In this document: in pieces, positions 1-12,502 of the stretch
Layout of the letters: every line of letters begins with the position of its first letter
How positions within the stretch are numbered: position 1 is the first letter of the stretch
The notes under the pieces: generated by a model
Databases searched by the model: none
What the model was told of the DNA's origin: nothing
What the model saw: only the letters and a program-made list of their open reading frames with translations
Translations under genes and position numbers: made by a program
NCBI RefSeq assembly: GCF_949987535.1
Contig: NC_080067.1
Coordinates: forward strand, 5,828,001-5,892,000
DNA length: 64,000 bases
DNA from: Balaenoptera acutorostrata
Lineage: Eukaryota > Chordata > Mammalia > Artiodactyla > Balaenopteridae
Direction of reading: 5' to 3'

Positions 1-24
1 ATCCCAATCACCCAATTCATCACA

Positions 25-48
25 CCACCACCACCACCACCACCCCCC
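25..48. repeat. (CAC)n / C-rich simple repeat
   Basis: Five to six CAC/ACC triplets followed by a C run, inside the L1 3' untranslated region. Homologous C-rich runs occur at the same L1 position near 33255 and 55775, so it grew from the L1's own C-rich tract. Confidence 0.8.
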
Positions 49-91
49 CGCCGCTTTCCCCCCTTGGTGTCCATACATTTGTTCTCTACAT

Positions 92-3000
92 CTATATCTC
101 AGTTTCTGCCCTAAAAACCGGTTCATCTGTACCATTTTTCAAGGTTCCACATATATGCATTAATATACGATATTTGTTTTTCTCTTTCTGACTTACTTCA
201 CTCTGTATGACACTCTCTAGATCCATCCACATCTCAACAAATTACCCAATTTCGTTCCTTTTCATGGCTGAGTAATATTCCATTGTATATATGTACCACA
301 ACTTCTTTATCCATTCATCTGTTGATGGGCATTTAGGTTGCTTCCATGACCTGGCTATTGTAAATAGTGCTGCAATGAACATTGGGGTGCATGTGTCTTT
401 TCAAACTATGGTTTTCTCTGGGTATATGCCCAGTAGTGGGATTGCTGGATCATACGGTAATTATATTTTTGGTTTTTTAAGGAACCTCCATACTGTTCTC
501 CATAGTGGCTGTATCAATTTACATTCCCACCAACAGTGCAAGAGGGTTCCCTATTCTCCACACCCTCTCCAGCATTTGTTGTTTCTAGATTTTCTGTTGA
601 TGCCCATTCTAACTGGTGTGAGGTGATACCTCATTGTAGTTTTGATTTGCATTTCTCTAATAATTAGTGAAGTTGAGCAGCTTTTCATGGGCTTCTTGGC
701 CATCTGTATGTCTTCTTTGGAGAAATGTCTATTTAGATCTTCTGCCCATTTTTGGATTGGGTTGTTTCTTTTCTTAATATTGAGTTGCATGAGCTGTTTA
801 TATATTTTGGAGATTAATCCTTTGTCTGTTGATTCCTTTACAAATATTTTCTCCCATTCTGAGGGTTGTCTTTTCGTCTTGTTTATGGTTTCCTTTGCTG
901 TGTGAAAGCTTTTAAGTTTCATTAGGTCCCATTTGTTTATTTTTGTTTTTATTACCACTACTCTAGGAGGTGGATCAAAAAAGATTTGGCTGTGATTTAT
1001 GTCAAAGAGTGTTCTTCCTATGTTTTCCTCTAAGACTTTTATAGTGTCCGGTCTTATATTTAGGTCTCTAATCCAGTTTGAGTTTATTTTTGTGTATGGT
1101 GTTAAGGAGTGTTCTAATTTCATTATTTTACATGTAGCTGTCCAGTTTTCCCAGCACCACTTACTGAAAAGACTGTCTTTTCTCCATTGTATATCCTTGC
1201 CTCCTTTGTCATAGATTAGTTGACCATAGGTGCATGGATTTATCTCTGGGCTTTCTATCTTGTTCCATTGATCTATGTTTCTGTTTTTGTGCTGATACCA
1301 TATTGTCTTGATTACTGTAGCTTTGTAGTATACTCTGAAGTCAGGGAGTCTGATTCCCCCAGCTCCGTTTTTTTCCCTCAAGACTGCTTTGGCTATTCGG
1401 GGTCTTTTGTGTCTTCATACAAATTTTAAGATATTCTGTTCTAGTTCTGTAAAAAATACCATTGGTAATTTGATAGGGATTGCATTGAATCTGTAGATTA
1501 CTTTGGTAGTATAGTCATTTTCACAATATTGATTCTTCCAATCCAAGAACATGGTATATCTCTCCATCTGTTGGTATCATCTTTAATTTCTTTCATCAGT
1601 GTCTTATAGTTTTCTGCATACAGGTCTTTTGTCTCCTTAGGTAGGTTTATTCCTAGGTAGTTTATTCCTTTTGTTGCAGTGGTGAATGGGAGTGTCTCCT
1701 TAATTTCTCTTTCAGATATTTCATTGTTAGTGTATAAGAATGCACGAGATTTCTGTGCATTCATTTTGTATCCAGCTACTTTGCCACATTCATTGATTAG
1801 CTCTAGTAGTCTTCTGGTAGCATCTTTAGGCTTCTCTATGTATAGTATCATGTCATCTGCAAATAGTGACAGTTTTACTTCTTTTCCGATTTGGATTCCT
1901 TTTATTTCTTTTTCTTCTCTGATTGCCGTGGCTAAAGCTTCCAAAACTATGTTGAATAATAGTGGTGAGAGTGGGCAATCTTGTTTTGTTCCTGATCTTA
2001 GAGGAAATGTTTTCAGTTTTTCACTACTGAGAAAAATGTTGGCTGTGGGTTTGTCATATATGGCCTTTATTATGTTGAGGTAAGTTCCCTCTATGTCTAC
2101 TTTCTGGAGAGTTTTTATCATAAATCGGTGTTGAATTTTGTAGAAAGCTTTTTCAGCATCTATTGAGATGATCATATGGTTTTAATTCTTCAGTTTGTTA
2201 ATATGCTGTATCACATTGATTGATTTGCATATATTGAAGAATCCTTGCATCCCTGGGATAAATCCCACTTGATCATGGTGTATGATCCTTTTCATGTGTT
2301 GTTGGATTCTGTTTGCTAGTATTTTGTTGAGGATTTTTGCATCCATATTCATCAGTGATATTGGTCTGTACTTTCTTTTTTTGTAGTATCTTTGTCTTGT
2401 TTTGGTATCAGGGTGATGGTGGCCTCATAGAATGAGTTTAGGAGTGTTCCTTCCTCCACAATTTTTTGGAAGAGTTTGAGAAGGATGGGTGTTAGCTCTT
2501 CTCTAAATGTTTTATAGAATTCACATGTGAAGCCATCTGACTTGGACTTTTGTTTGTTGGAAGATTTTTAATCACAGTTTCAATTTCATTACCTGTGATT
2601 GGTCTGTGCATATTTTCTTTTTCTTCCTGGTTCAGTCTTGGAAGGTTATACTTTTCTAAGAATTTGTCCATTTCTTCCAGGTTGTCCATTTTATTGGCAT
2701 AGAGTTGCTTGTAGTAGTCTCTTAGGATGCTTTGTATTTCTGCAGTGTCTGTTGTAACTTCTCCTTTTTCATTTCTAATTTTATTGATTTGGATCCTCTC
2801 CTTTTTCTTGATGAGTCTCGCTAATGGTTTATCAATTTTGTTTATCTTCTCAAAGAATCAGCTTTTAGTTTTATTGATCTTTGCTATTGGTTTCTTTGTT
2901 TCTATTTCATTTATTTCTTCTCTGATCATTATGATTTCTTTCCTTCTGCTAACTTTGGTTTCTGTTTGTTCTTCTTTCTCTAGTTCCTTTAGGTGTAAGT

Positions 3001-3949
3001 TTAGATTGTTTATTTGAAATTTTTCTTGTTTCTTGAGGTAGACTTGTATGGCTATAAACGTCCCTCTTAGAACTGCTTTTGCTGCATCCCATAGGTTTTG
3101 GATCGTCTTTTTTTCATTGTCATTTGTCTCTAGGTATTTTTTGATTTCCTCTTTGATTTCTTCAGTGATCTCTTGGTTATTTAGTAACATATTGTTTAGC
3201 CTCCATGTGTTTGTGTTTTTTACGTTGTTTTCCCTGTAATTCATTTCTAATCTCATACCATTGTGATCAGAAAAGATGCTTGATATGATTTCAATTTTCT
3301 TAAATTTACTGAGGCTTGATTTGTGACCCAAGATGTGATCTATCCTGGACAATGTTCCATGCACACTTGAGAAGAATGTGTAATATGCTCTTTTTGTATG
3401 GAATGTCCTATAAATATCAATTAAATCTATGTGGTCTATTGTGTCATTTAAAGCTTCTGTTTCCTTATTTATTTTCATTTTGGATGATCTGTCCATTGGT
3501 GTAAGTGAGGTGTTAAAGTCCCCCACTATTATTGTGTTACTGTTGATTTCCTCTTTTATAGCTGTTAGCAGTTGTCTTATGTATTGAGGTGCTCCTATTT
3601 TGGGTGCATATATATTTCTAATTGTTATACCTTCTTCTTGGATTGATCCCTTGATCATTATGTAGTGTCCTTCCTTGTCTCTTGTAACATTCTTTATTTT
3701 AAAGTCTATTTTATCTGATATGAGTATTGCTACTCCAGCTTTCTTTTGATTTCCATTTGCATGGAATATCTTTTTCCATCCCCTCACTTTCAGTCTGTAT
3801 GTGTCCCTAGGTCTGAAGTGGGTCTCTGGTAGACAGCATATAGATAGGTCTTGTTTTTGTATCCATTCAGCAAGCCTGTGTCTTTTGGTTGGAGCATTTA
3901 ATCCATTCACGTTTAAGGTAATTATCGCTATGTATGTTCCTATGACCAT
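92..3949 (-). pseudogene. L1 ORF2 (endonuclease / reverse transcriptase), inactivated
   Basis: ORF2p of L1 nicks target DNA and reverse-transcribes the L1 RNA. The frame starts at ATG 3949 with the usual L1 ORF2 amino terminus (...TLNVNGLNAPTKRHRLAEW). Codons 1-363 are open and hold the whole apurinic-type endonuclease, with recognisable PETHF, VGDFNT, RIDHILGH and SDHNGM blocks. A TGA at 2860-2858 then ends the frame; the second copy in this window reads tryptophan there (KSWFF), so this is a W-to-stop change. Downstream, further stops and frameshifts break it into open pieces, including 2175-1498 with the reverse-transcriptase FADD box (plus 1852-1863) and 1381-551 for the C-terminal part ending in the Cys-rich CWRGCGE. 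The inferred natural stop is TAG at 94-92, giving about 1,286 codons, close to the usual L1 length. Confidence 0.92.
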
Positions 3950-4007
3950 TTTCTTAATTGTTTTGGGTTTGTTTTTGTAGGTCCTTTTCTTCTCTTGTGT
4001 TTCCCAC

Positions 4008-4910
4008 TTAGAGAAGTTCCTTTAGCATTTGTTGTAGAGCTGGTTTGGTGGTGCTGAATTCTCTTAGCTTTTGCTTGTAAAGCTTTTGATTTCTCCATCG
4101 AATCTGAATGAGATCCTTGCCAGGTAGAGTAATCTTGGTTGTAGGTACTTCCCTTTCATCACTTTAAGTATATCATGCCACTCCCTTCTGACTTGTAGAG
4201 TTTCTGCTGAGAAATCAGATGTTATCCTTTTGCGAGTTCCCTTATATGTTATTTGTCATTTTTCCCTTGCTGCTTTCCGTAATTTTTCTTTGTCTTTAAT
4301 TTTTGACAATTTGATTACTATGTGTCTTGGCATGTTTCTCCTTGGGTTTATCCTGTATGGGACGCTTTGTGCTTCCTGGACTTGGGTGGCTATTTCCTTT
4401 CCCATGTTAGGGAAGTTTTCGACTATAATCTCTTCAAAGATTTTCTTGGGTCCTTTCTCTATCTCTTCTCCTTCTGGGACCACTATAATGTGAATGTTGT
4501 TGTGTTTAATGCTGTCCCAGAGGTCTCTTAAGCTGTCTTCATTTCTTTTCATTCTTTTTTCTTTAGTCTGTTCCACAGCAGTGAATTCCACCATTCTGTC
4601 TTCCAGGTCACTCATCCGTTCTTCTGCCTCAGTTATTCTGCTATTGATTCCTTCTAGTGTAGTTTTCATTTCAGTTATTGTATTGTGCATCTCTGTTTGT
4701 TTGTTCTTTAATTCTTCTAGTTCTTTGTTAACCATTTCTTGCATCTTCTCGATCTTTGCCTCCATTCTTTTTCCGAGGTCCTGGATCATCTTCACTATCA
4801 TTATTGTGAATTCTTTTTCTGGATGGTTGCCTATGTCCACTTCATTTAGTTGTTATACTGGGGTTTTATCTTGTTCCTTCATCTGGTACATAGCCCTCTG
4901 CCTTTTCATC
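4008..4910 (-). pseudogene. L1 ORF1 (RNA-binding chaperone), inactivated
   Basis: ORF1p is the trimeric RNA-binding protein that coats L1 RNA. The likely start is ATG 4910-4908 (MKRQRAMYQMKEQ...). An in-frame TAA about 18 codons later disables it. The longest open piece, 4840-4256, begins MDIGNHPEKEF and shows a heptad-rich coiled coil (residues about 25-95), then the RRM-like block with VVPEGEE and the C-terminal-domain start NFPNMGKEIATQVQEAQ. It stops after AAREK, where the family normally continues; homologous text continues to the inferred end (TAA at 4010-4008, after a PALQQMLKELL-like motif) with more breaks. It sits about 60 bp upstream of ORF2, as usual for L1. Confidence 0.9.
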
Positions 4911-5818
4911 TTGTCTATCTTTCTGTGAATGTGGTTTTTGTTCCACAGGCTGCAGGATTGTAGTTCTTCTTGCTTCTGCTGTCTGCTCTCTGGTGCATGA
5001 TGCTATCTAAGAGGCTTGAGCAAGTTTCCTGATGGGAGGGATTGGTGGTGGGTAGAGCTGGGTGTTGCTCTGGTGGGCAGAGCTCAGTAAAACTTTAATC
5101 TGCTTGTCTGCTGATGGGTGGGGCTGTGTTCCCTCCCTGTTGCTTGTTTGGCCTGAGGCGACCCAACACTGGAGCCTACCTGGGCTCTTTGGTGGGGCTA
5201 ATGGCAGACTCCAGGAGGGCTCATGCCAAGGAGTACTTCCCAGAACTTCTGCTGTCAGTGTCCTTGTCCTCACTGTGAGACATAGCCACCCCCACCTCTG
5301 CAGGAGACCCTCCAACACTAGCAGGTAGGTATGGTTCAGTCTCCCCCAGGGTCACTGCCTCTTCCCCTGGGTCCTGATGCGCACACTATTTTGTGTGTGC
5401 CCTCCAAGAGAGGTGTCTCTGTTTCCCCCAGTCCTTTCAAAGTCCTGCAATCAAATCCCGCTAGCCTTCAAAGTCTGATTCTCTAGGAATTCCTCCTCCC
5501 GTTGCCAGATCCCCAGGTTGGGAAGCCTGACGTGGGGCTCAGAACCTTCACTCCAGTGGGTGGACTTCTGTGGTATAAGTGTTCTCCAGTTTGTGAGTCA
5601 CCCACCCCCCAGTTATGCGATTTGATTTTATTGTGATTGAGCCCCTCCTACCATCTCATTGTGGCTTCTCCTTTGTCTTTGGATGTGGGGTATTTTTTTT
5701 GGTGAGTTCCAGTGTCTTCCTGTTGATAATTGTCCAGCAGTTAGTTGTGATTCTAGTGTTCTCACAAGAGGGAGTGAGATCACGTCCTTCTACTCCACCA
5801 TCTTGGTTCAGGGCCTGA
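4911..5818 (-). promoter_or_regulatory. L1 5' untranslated region / internal promoter, type A
   Basis: This is the GC-richer segment upstream of ORF1 where L1 internal promoters lie. It shows a YY1-like CAAGATGG about 15 bp from the estimated 5' end and short GGTGGG-rich tracts. By eye it has no similarity to the 5' untranslated region of the L1 at 25340-27494 beyond the first 20-30 bases, although the ORFs of the two copies are nearly the same. Activity in this damaged copy is unknown. Confidence 0.7.
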
Positions 5819-7091
5819 GGGCCGTTTTTCTTTTGGTTATTTCTCTTGGTGGGCAACAAAACATAGTAAAATATATGTTGATTGTATCACTCAGAAGACA
5901 TTTAAAATATGACCCCTGCCAACTTCAAGGTCTATGAACACTGGTCTGACTGTTGCCTTGGAACTGACCCACAGAGATTAGCATGTCAGGATGTATATAG
6001 GTGACTATATGGATACAAACTTCTCAGCACAGTTGAACATACTGGCTTAAAGGGAATATCTGTGTAGGGAATATTCTGTGTAGGAAATATGGCTCTGATT
6101 TTTAGAACTTATAACCAACACTGGCATGCATGGAGTTGTCCCTTTGTGAAATATACAGTGTTCATTATGTTTCTGATTAGTTTCTTGACATGATATTCCC
6201 ATGGGCTTAGTTGTAAGTACAGGGTAGGAAAAAATGTAATCAGAAGAAAATGCATAAACTGTAAGTCAAGTTATTCTTAATATCCAATACAGCTGACTCA
6301 TAATGGCATTTATCCAGGTAAATAAGCTGAAGATTAATGTTGAGCCCTTTACCAACTTTCTTTGAATATTAGAGAAACACAGACTACAAATTCAGTGTGT
6401 TTCTTCCTGCACTATATATTTAACTAGTGAAAGGCAAACTTCAAAAGGATCAGAAATTGCATTTGAATGAAGAGCCAAATGCCATGCACATTTCAAAGAC
6501 TTCTCTTCTAGAGTTGTAACTCCTGGGAGAATTTATCTTTTTTGTAATCTGTCCTCCTTCTGCATTCCAAGAGTACTTGTAATGCTTCAAAATAGGGGCA
6601 CTCCAAGTATAGTAATATAAAGAGGCTGTGGGTGTAATCACGGATCTCCTTCCTATATGAAATCTGGATGAAATATAAACTATTTAGTATGTGAATTTAG
6701 TTCAACAAGTGATTCTACTGATCTGGTATAGCACGTGGCATCTTGAGACATGAGTAAACTCAAACCTATCATATAAGTGGTGCTGCTCGCCCACAAGTGC
6801 CTACTTGATCTCTTAAAAATATGTGAAAGAATCCTTGTAAGTCAAGACTCTGAAGCCTCTAAAAGGCTGAAAATGATCCAATTAAATATATTTATATACA
6901 CATACATACTCATATATAGGTGTAATATACGTGTGTATGGTTTGTGCATAGTTTGCACAGCTGATTTAAAGATGCGTTACTATAAAATAAGCAATATTCA
7001 GGGAGGATGTGGTATTGATTGCAAATCTTTTCCTGAAGGACTGCCCATCCTTGAGTCAGGTGTGGCTTAAGAGTATCGATGGTGGTAATAG
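5819..7091. other. Unique intergenic DNA
   Basis: AT-rich sequence with no open frame above about 65 codons that looks coding. A TA/CA-rich patch lies at 6885-6935. I see no repeat family or conserved motif I can name. Confidence 0.6.
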
Positions 7092-7305
7092 ACGTTAACA
7101 AGAATTGAGTACCTACTGTGTGCCCATGTTCAAGGGATGTTACATGTGTTACTTAATGTTGTCCTCACAATAACCATGTGAGAGGAGTGTTATTGGAATC
7201 CCCACTCTAGAGACAGCAAACAGGGGCACAGAGAGATGGAGCTGATAAAAGCTGTACAGTCGAGCACGTGGCAGTGCGAAGCTCTGTGCTCAGGCTCTTT
7301 GACTT
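7092..7305 (-). repeat. MIR SINE, antisense
   Basis: Old tRNA-derived SINE common to mammals. Diagnostic text on the plus strand: 'attgagtacctactgtgtgcc', 'cctcacaataaccatgtgag' and 'gaggcacagagag'-like sequence, all antisense to the MIR consensus. It is diverged, as expected for MIR age. Confidence 0.8.
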
Positions 7306-7874
7306 GAAGCCCCCACTGGTCACTGTTTCATCAGTACATCCAGCAGAGGACCTTGCGACCACCTACACCCTTGTCCTGCAGGACAGTTTCTGTCAGTTTC
7401 CCGATTCTTTAACAATCCTCCCATTTTTTTCTCTGTTTATACTAATTGCAGAGTATTCTGTAGTTTTCTTTCTGCAGTTCTTTAATGATCAACAGAGTCT
7501 TCATTACTGTAGGAAATCACCTATTTGTAAAATTCTGGAACTTAAGGAGTGCATCCCCCCCTTCCATTATAGTTCATGTTCTGCAAAAGTTGTGTAGACC
7601 CCCAACCTTGCTTGTTTTTCTGGCTGTTTGAACACTGACAGAAGTTTCCTAGGCCACCCACACTTTCTGAAGAAAGGGAAGAACTTCCAAGTGAAATACT
7701 GCCTAGACCTCTCTCCCCACCCCCACCACTGTTTAGAAACCAATAATTAATACGGCTTTCTGTGAGCCTTATCAACTATTTCTTCCGACTCGCACCACCT
7801 CAGGGAATTTTACCAATGATGTTAAGTTACCAGCACTGAACTGGCCACTCTGCTGGAAACACAAGTAATACATT
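7306..7874. other. Unique intergenic DNA
   Basis: No recognisable gene or repeat. The open frames here (for example 7268-7597 plus) begin inside the MIR and have no family signature. Confidence 0.5.
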
Positions 7875-7891
7875 ACCTAGCCCAAGTCTTT

Positions 7892-7922
7892 TTTTTTTTT
7901 TTTAAAGATGAGTGTGACCTTT

Positions 7923-7961
<39 letters not shown>

Positions 7962-8238
7962 TATTTATTTATTTTTGGCTGTGTTGGGTCTTCATTTCTG
8001 TGCGAGGGCTTTCTCTAGTGCGGCAAGTGGGGGCCACTCTTCATCACAGTGCACGGGCCTCTCACTATCGCGGCCTCTCTTGTTGTGGAGCACAGGCTCC
8101 AGACGCGCAGGCTCTGTAGTTGTGGCTCAGGGGCCCAGTTGCTCCGCGGCATGTGGGATCTTCCCAAACCAGGGCTCGAACCCGTGTCCCCTGCATTGGC
8201 AGGCAGATTCTCAACCACTGCGCCACCAGGGAAGCCCC
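7892..8238 (-). mobile_element. CHR-type tRNA-derived SINE with 3' extension
   Basis: Complete CHR SINE on the minus strand. It has the tRNA-like head with A-box 'tggcgcagtgg' and B-box 'gggttcgagccc', the unique body, then a long (TAAA)n tail (plus 7925-7972). The insertion is framed by a perfect 17-bp target-site duplication, ACCTAGCCCAAGTCTTT (7875-7891 and 8239-8255). Beyond the (TAAA)n tail there are 16 non-SINE bases (plus 7904-7919) followed by a second, pure poly(A) of about 12 (plus 7892-7903). All of this lies inside the duplication, so it was part of the RNA that was copied. Confidence 0.95.
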
Positions 8239-8255
8239 ACCTAGCCCAAGTCTTT

Positions 8256-9600
8256 GGATGACTCACTATCAGGTCTGGGATTGCAGTAGACACTGTTGTT
8301 TACTTACTCACCAAGCACTCGCCTCTCCAAATTCTTATTGATGGAGTCAGCTTTCCACGATAGAGACTACAGAGGCCAGATATTTATCTTCCCAGCCTCT
8401 TTTGCTCCTGGAAGTGACCATGTGACCTACTTCTGGTCCATGTAACATAAGGGACATTCTGCTGGTGAGTTTATGGGAAAAATGAACCTGTGCGATTTTA
8501 GAGAGAGAGAGATGGACAGGATGATCTTATTCTCCTTTTCTCACTGTCCTTTCCTCTGTCCTGCTCTTAAGTGTTGCCATGTAAAAATTTGGTGTTTGAA
8601 TTGCTGCAGCCGTTTGTGGCAGTTTGGAGTTGGGTGGGGGTGTCTGGGAATAGACAGTGCAAATGAACTGAGGAATGCAGAGGGAAAATAAAGAGTCTGG
8701 ATCTTTCGTGAGGTGGGTAAGCCAGTGAGACAACCCTGGGATTACTTAACTCTATACCTTTTGCTATTTGCAAACGATCTGAAATGTTTAGCCAATTGTA
8801 GTTTAATAAAAGTAATATGACTGATATGGGGAGACAAACCAGAAATACTACAAGTAGTTTGAGAAGAATACAAAGTAGTGTGTATTCAGGTGGCAGACTA
8901 GTTCTGGCAATACATGCTGTAGGTAAGAAAAGAAAGGATACAGGAGTTTGATGCAAGCTTCATGGAACTTGTGGAGTTTCACCCAAGTTCCTTTTGACAT
9001 TCCACTTAAAAATGCTTGTCATTTTATAACATTCTTTAGGGAAAAAATCATGTTGTTTACCTTGTTTGCATTGATGTATACATTCATTAAATATTGGCAG
9101 GAGAAAAAGATGTTAATATTAGAAGAAAAAAATGTCTTTATATATGACCTAGGTGGTACTGATACTTACAAACTGTGAAAAAAACCTCTAATAGAGAGTT
9201 GTATAAATATTTAAATGATATAGGAGTCTCTGTTACTATCATAAAATCTGAACATATTAATTTTCTAAAAAGCACTTATGCATATGAGTGCTTGTCAATG
9301 AAAGTAATTTTGTTTGAAATGCCACATTATCATATTATAGTTATAATCAGCATTATTGTGCAGAAGAATCATTTCCCTGCCATTTTCTTATAGTGTAAAA
9401 ACAGTCACTGAGTCTCAGTTGGCAATTTTAGAACAATTTCTGATTTTTCCTTAAATTCTCTAAATTATTTATTAAGATATTAAACTGTTCCATTTTCATC
9501 CATTGCTAATATTTTTCACATACTGGAGCATCTACATCACCACCGAGTGGAATCATTTCTTTCATTTTAGTTTCTACTCAGTCTTACTACCATTCTGTAT
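8256..9600. other. Mostly unique DNA; possible old repeat at 8370-8600
   Basis: The stretch around 8370-8470 ('...tgaccatgtgacctacttctggtccatgtaac...') resembles a common ancient mammalian interspersed repeat, but I cannot name it. The rest is AT-rich with no gene signal. Confidence 0.4.
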
Positions 9601-9619
9601 CAAGTTCTTAAAAGACAAT

Positions 9620-9815
9620 TGAGGCTATACATATAACTACATAACTATATATATACATGGTCATACAGATGTAATATATAACTATATGTTGTTTTATATA
9701 TATGTATATATATATATGAATGATCAAGAGCTATAGGACAAGGTGAAGCATATATATAGACATATGTGTATATGAATGTATGTATATGTGCATATATACA
9801 CATACATGGGTGTGT
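9620..9815. repeat. AT-rich / (TA),(TATG) low-complexity tract
   Basis: Imperfect TA, TATG and CATA repeats over about 190 bp, without a pure core longer than about ten units. Confidence 0.8.
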
Positions 9816-11119
9816 GTATGATCTTTGGCTTAAAGAAGACACTTTTGTTTCATCTTGATTTTGTGTATCAATGATTTTCATAGATATGTGTGTGTTCTTA
9901 CTCATGTATTTAGACAAATGTATGTTTTTTTATAAAAACACCACTGCTGTGTAGTCTTTTTAATAAAAATTCTCAAGGGCATAGATATTTTGTTTGGAAT
10001 ATAAAGTTAATTCAAACCATGTGAGGGGTGAGCCCTTGCTGTTTTGCTCAGAAGTCCCAAGGCCTCAGGTGATGTTCTGTACTGTGATATAATGAATATT
10101 GAAAGAAGTTGTGTTTTAATTAGTCACCTTTTGTCATCTCCTTTCAGTTTTAGGTTTACACAGATGGCCATGCTGTGTTCGGGGAACTGACAGAAATGCA
10201 CCATTTTGCATGGCTAAAACACACAGTCTGTACCCAAAATGCTTTTCTTCACAATTGCATTTTGCTTTCATGCATCATTAAATAGTATAATAATTGAATG
10301 ATTTCTCAATAAAGTGACAAGTTCATCTCAGGTTTGATGTACAGGTCTGTGCAATCCATTACCATAAATTGAGTTTTTTAAACCTAAGCAGAAGAGACCC
10401 CTTGGGAGTTAGAGAGGCAGGATGATTATTTTTTTCTTATCTGCAACCTTATGTGATAATGTAGCCCAATCTGCTTGGATTGTATGTTGGAATTCTGTGC
10501 TCCATTTGCATTTACTGGTGTGTTCTTTAGAAAACATACCCTCTGTGGTTAAGGATTTTTCTGCTCGATATTGGCATTGAATTTTGTTTCACTCATTGAG
10601 TTTTCTGGTTCACCTCTGGGATATTGCTATTGACTGTGCAAAGTTATCTCCTTGGGCCAGAAAATTCATCTGAACATAGCAACGCTTGACTGCATCCCCA
10701 GAGAGAGCCCATAATGGCTGAGGAAAAGAGAAGTGAATGAAAACAAAATGTGTTTATATGCTATATACACATAGTGTGTGGGTTTTGGGGGCACGCATAG
10801 TGTGTAGGTGGGGGCACGTAGGTGTGGGACTTGTCTTGAATGCCAGTCAATACATCAGTATTTAGGGTACAGATAAGAATTTCCATCACCCAAAAAAATA
10901 TCATGGTGAAGATTGGGCTACAGTGATTTAAGTCTAAGGTTGCCCCAAATGATATGTTACCAATTTGTATAACATCAGATTTGGTATGAATAAGCAGCTA
11001 CATATACTATGATGTTCAAATTCTACCTACTTTCTAATTATACAGTCTTTGAAGGTTTTTATGCAAGATAACATTAATGCCCCAAAATATACATAATGTA
11101 TGTATGCAGTGTAAGTATG
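9816..11119. other. Unique intergenic DNA
   Basis: No gene, repeat family or regulatory element recognised. A G-rich patch (GTGTGTAGGTGGGGGCACG-like, 10775-10830) is the only compositional feature. Confidence 0.5.
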
Positions 11120-12483
11120 ACAATCAAAAGGACACCTGTGTATCCACTTTGCAGCTTGAAAAGTAGAAAATCACATCTTTGAAGTCTTTTGTGTTACCCT
11201 TTTTGATTGTGAACTCCTCTTCTTGCCCTCTCTCCAGATAACTAAATACTCACCTGAACTTTGACTGATTCATTTCCTTTCTTTTGCTTATATCTTTATA
11301 ACATATGCACATATCTCTAAACAATATTTTATGCAGTTTTGCCTGCCTGCTTTTGATCTTTCTGTATGTGCAAGATTCCAGGAGCATTCTTCTATCACTT
11401 CTTTTTTCCCTCAGTGTTGTTTCTGAGATTCACCCATGTTGATGTATGTCACTGTAGTTCCTTCCTGTTCTTGCTCTTTTTACGATCTACAGGTGCACTG
11501 CAATTCTTTAAGCCATTTTACTGGAGATATACCTTTGGCTTGTTTCCAAAGTTTGCTCTGTTAATAATGCCACTGTCAATATTCTTGTACAGGTCATCCT
11601 TTGTACCTTTGCACAAGTTTCTGTAGATGATATACCTAGGAATAGAATCACTGGGTTATAGGATACATGCATCTTTAGATTTTCTAGGTAATGACAAATT
11701 GTTTTGAAAAACGGTTGTACAAATTTACATGCCCACCAGCAAATTATGAGGGTGACTGTCAATTCACCAACACTTTTGTTTAGCCAACTTTTAAATTTTT
11801 GGCAACCTGGTGAGTGTGCAATGGCATCTCTTTGTACTTTTAACTTGCATTTTCCTGATTACCAATGAAGTTCAACATCTTGGCACACACATGATTATAA
11901 TTTGTTTTTGTTATTTTCTTCTCTGAGATGCTCATTCAAACCTTCTGGGAACTTTTTGATTGGTCTTATCAGCATTCTCATCTTATTTCTGATTTTAAAG
12001 TGAATAAATTTTACACTTCTTTATTAAATATGATGTTTGATGTAGATTTTTAAAATTCTAAGTACCCTTTATTGGTAGAAAGAGCTTCCTTCAACTTTTA
12101 GTAGGTTGAAGTTATTTTTTTTCATGACATCCTATTTAAAAATTGTCAAATGCTTAATAATTTTTCAATATTAGGATGAACATATGAATTTTTCACTTGA
12201 ACTAACCTTGCTCTTTTGAGACAAAACCAACTCATTTATGATAGTTTACATTTTTAAGTATCCTACTGAATTTCACTTACTCATTCCTCGTTGAAGATTT
12301 TTTCGTCTAAGCTTATGAATAAGACTGTCCTGTAATATAAATGCTTTTTACTATCCTTGTCTCATAAAGTTACTTAGAATTTTTTCCCTGTAAAATCTTA
12401 TGTAAGGGTAAAATTTATATAAGATTACAATTATCTACTTATTGAAGTTTGTTAAACATCTCTGAGAAACCATCTGTGCCTGT
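11120..12483 (-). mobile_element. Old L1 (L1M-type) 3' portion, antisense
   Basis: The plus strand shows the antisense L1 ORF2 C-terminal landmarks in diverged form: 'ctaggaatagaatcactgggttatagg', 'catgcccaccagcaaattatgagg' and 'cctgattaccaatgaagttcaacatctt'. Near 12465 comes 'gaaaccatctgtgcc', the old-L1 form of the VDGFT region of reverse transcriptase. It has many stops and indels and is much older than the L1s at 1 and 20010. Subfamily not assigned. Confidence 0.75.
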
Positions 12484-12502
12484 TGAAATATTTTAAATTA
12501 TT

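Larger units (their letters stand above)
1..5818 (-). mobile_element. L1 LINE, near full length, 3' end off window
   Basis: Read on the minus strand this is a long interspersed L1 retrotransposon: 5' untranslated region (about 5818-4911), ORF1 remnant (4910-4008), short spacer, ORF2 remnant (3949-92) and the start of the 3' untranslated region, which runs off the left edge. The 5' end carries CAAGATGG (plus 5798-5805), the YY1-type site known at the start of mammalian L1s. Both ORFs are broken, so the copy is dead. The 3' untranslated part resembles the L1 ends at 33000 and 55545, not the large copy at 20010-27494. The target-site duplication cannot be checked because the 3' end is missing. 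L1 identity is very secure; the exact 5' boundary is uncertain by about 15 bp. Confidence 0.95.

Noticed and set aside
8100..8230. Functional tRNA gene (A/B boxes present)
   Set aside because: The boxes belong to tRNA-derived CHR SINE heads. They are followed by SINE body and do not fold as a complete tRNA by eye. The same applies to the heads at 35463, 40110, 40489, 47787, 49811 and 54091.
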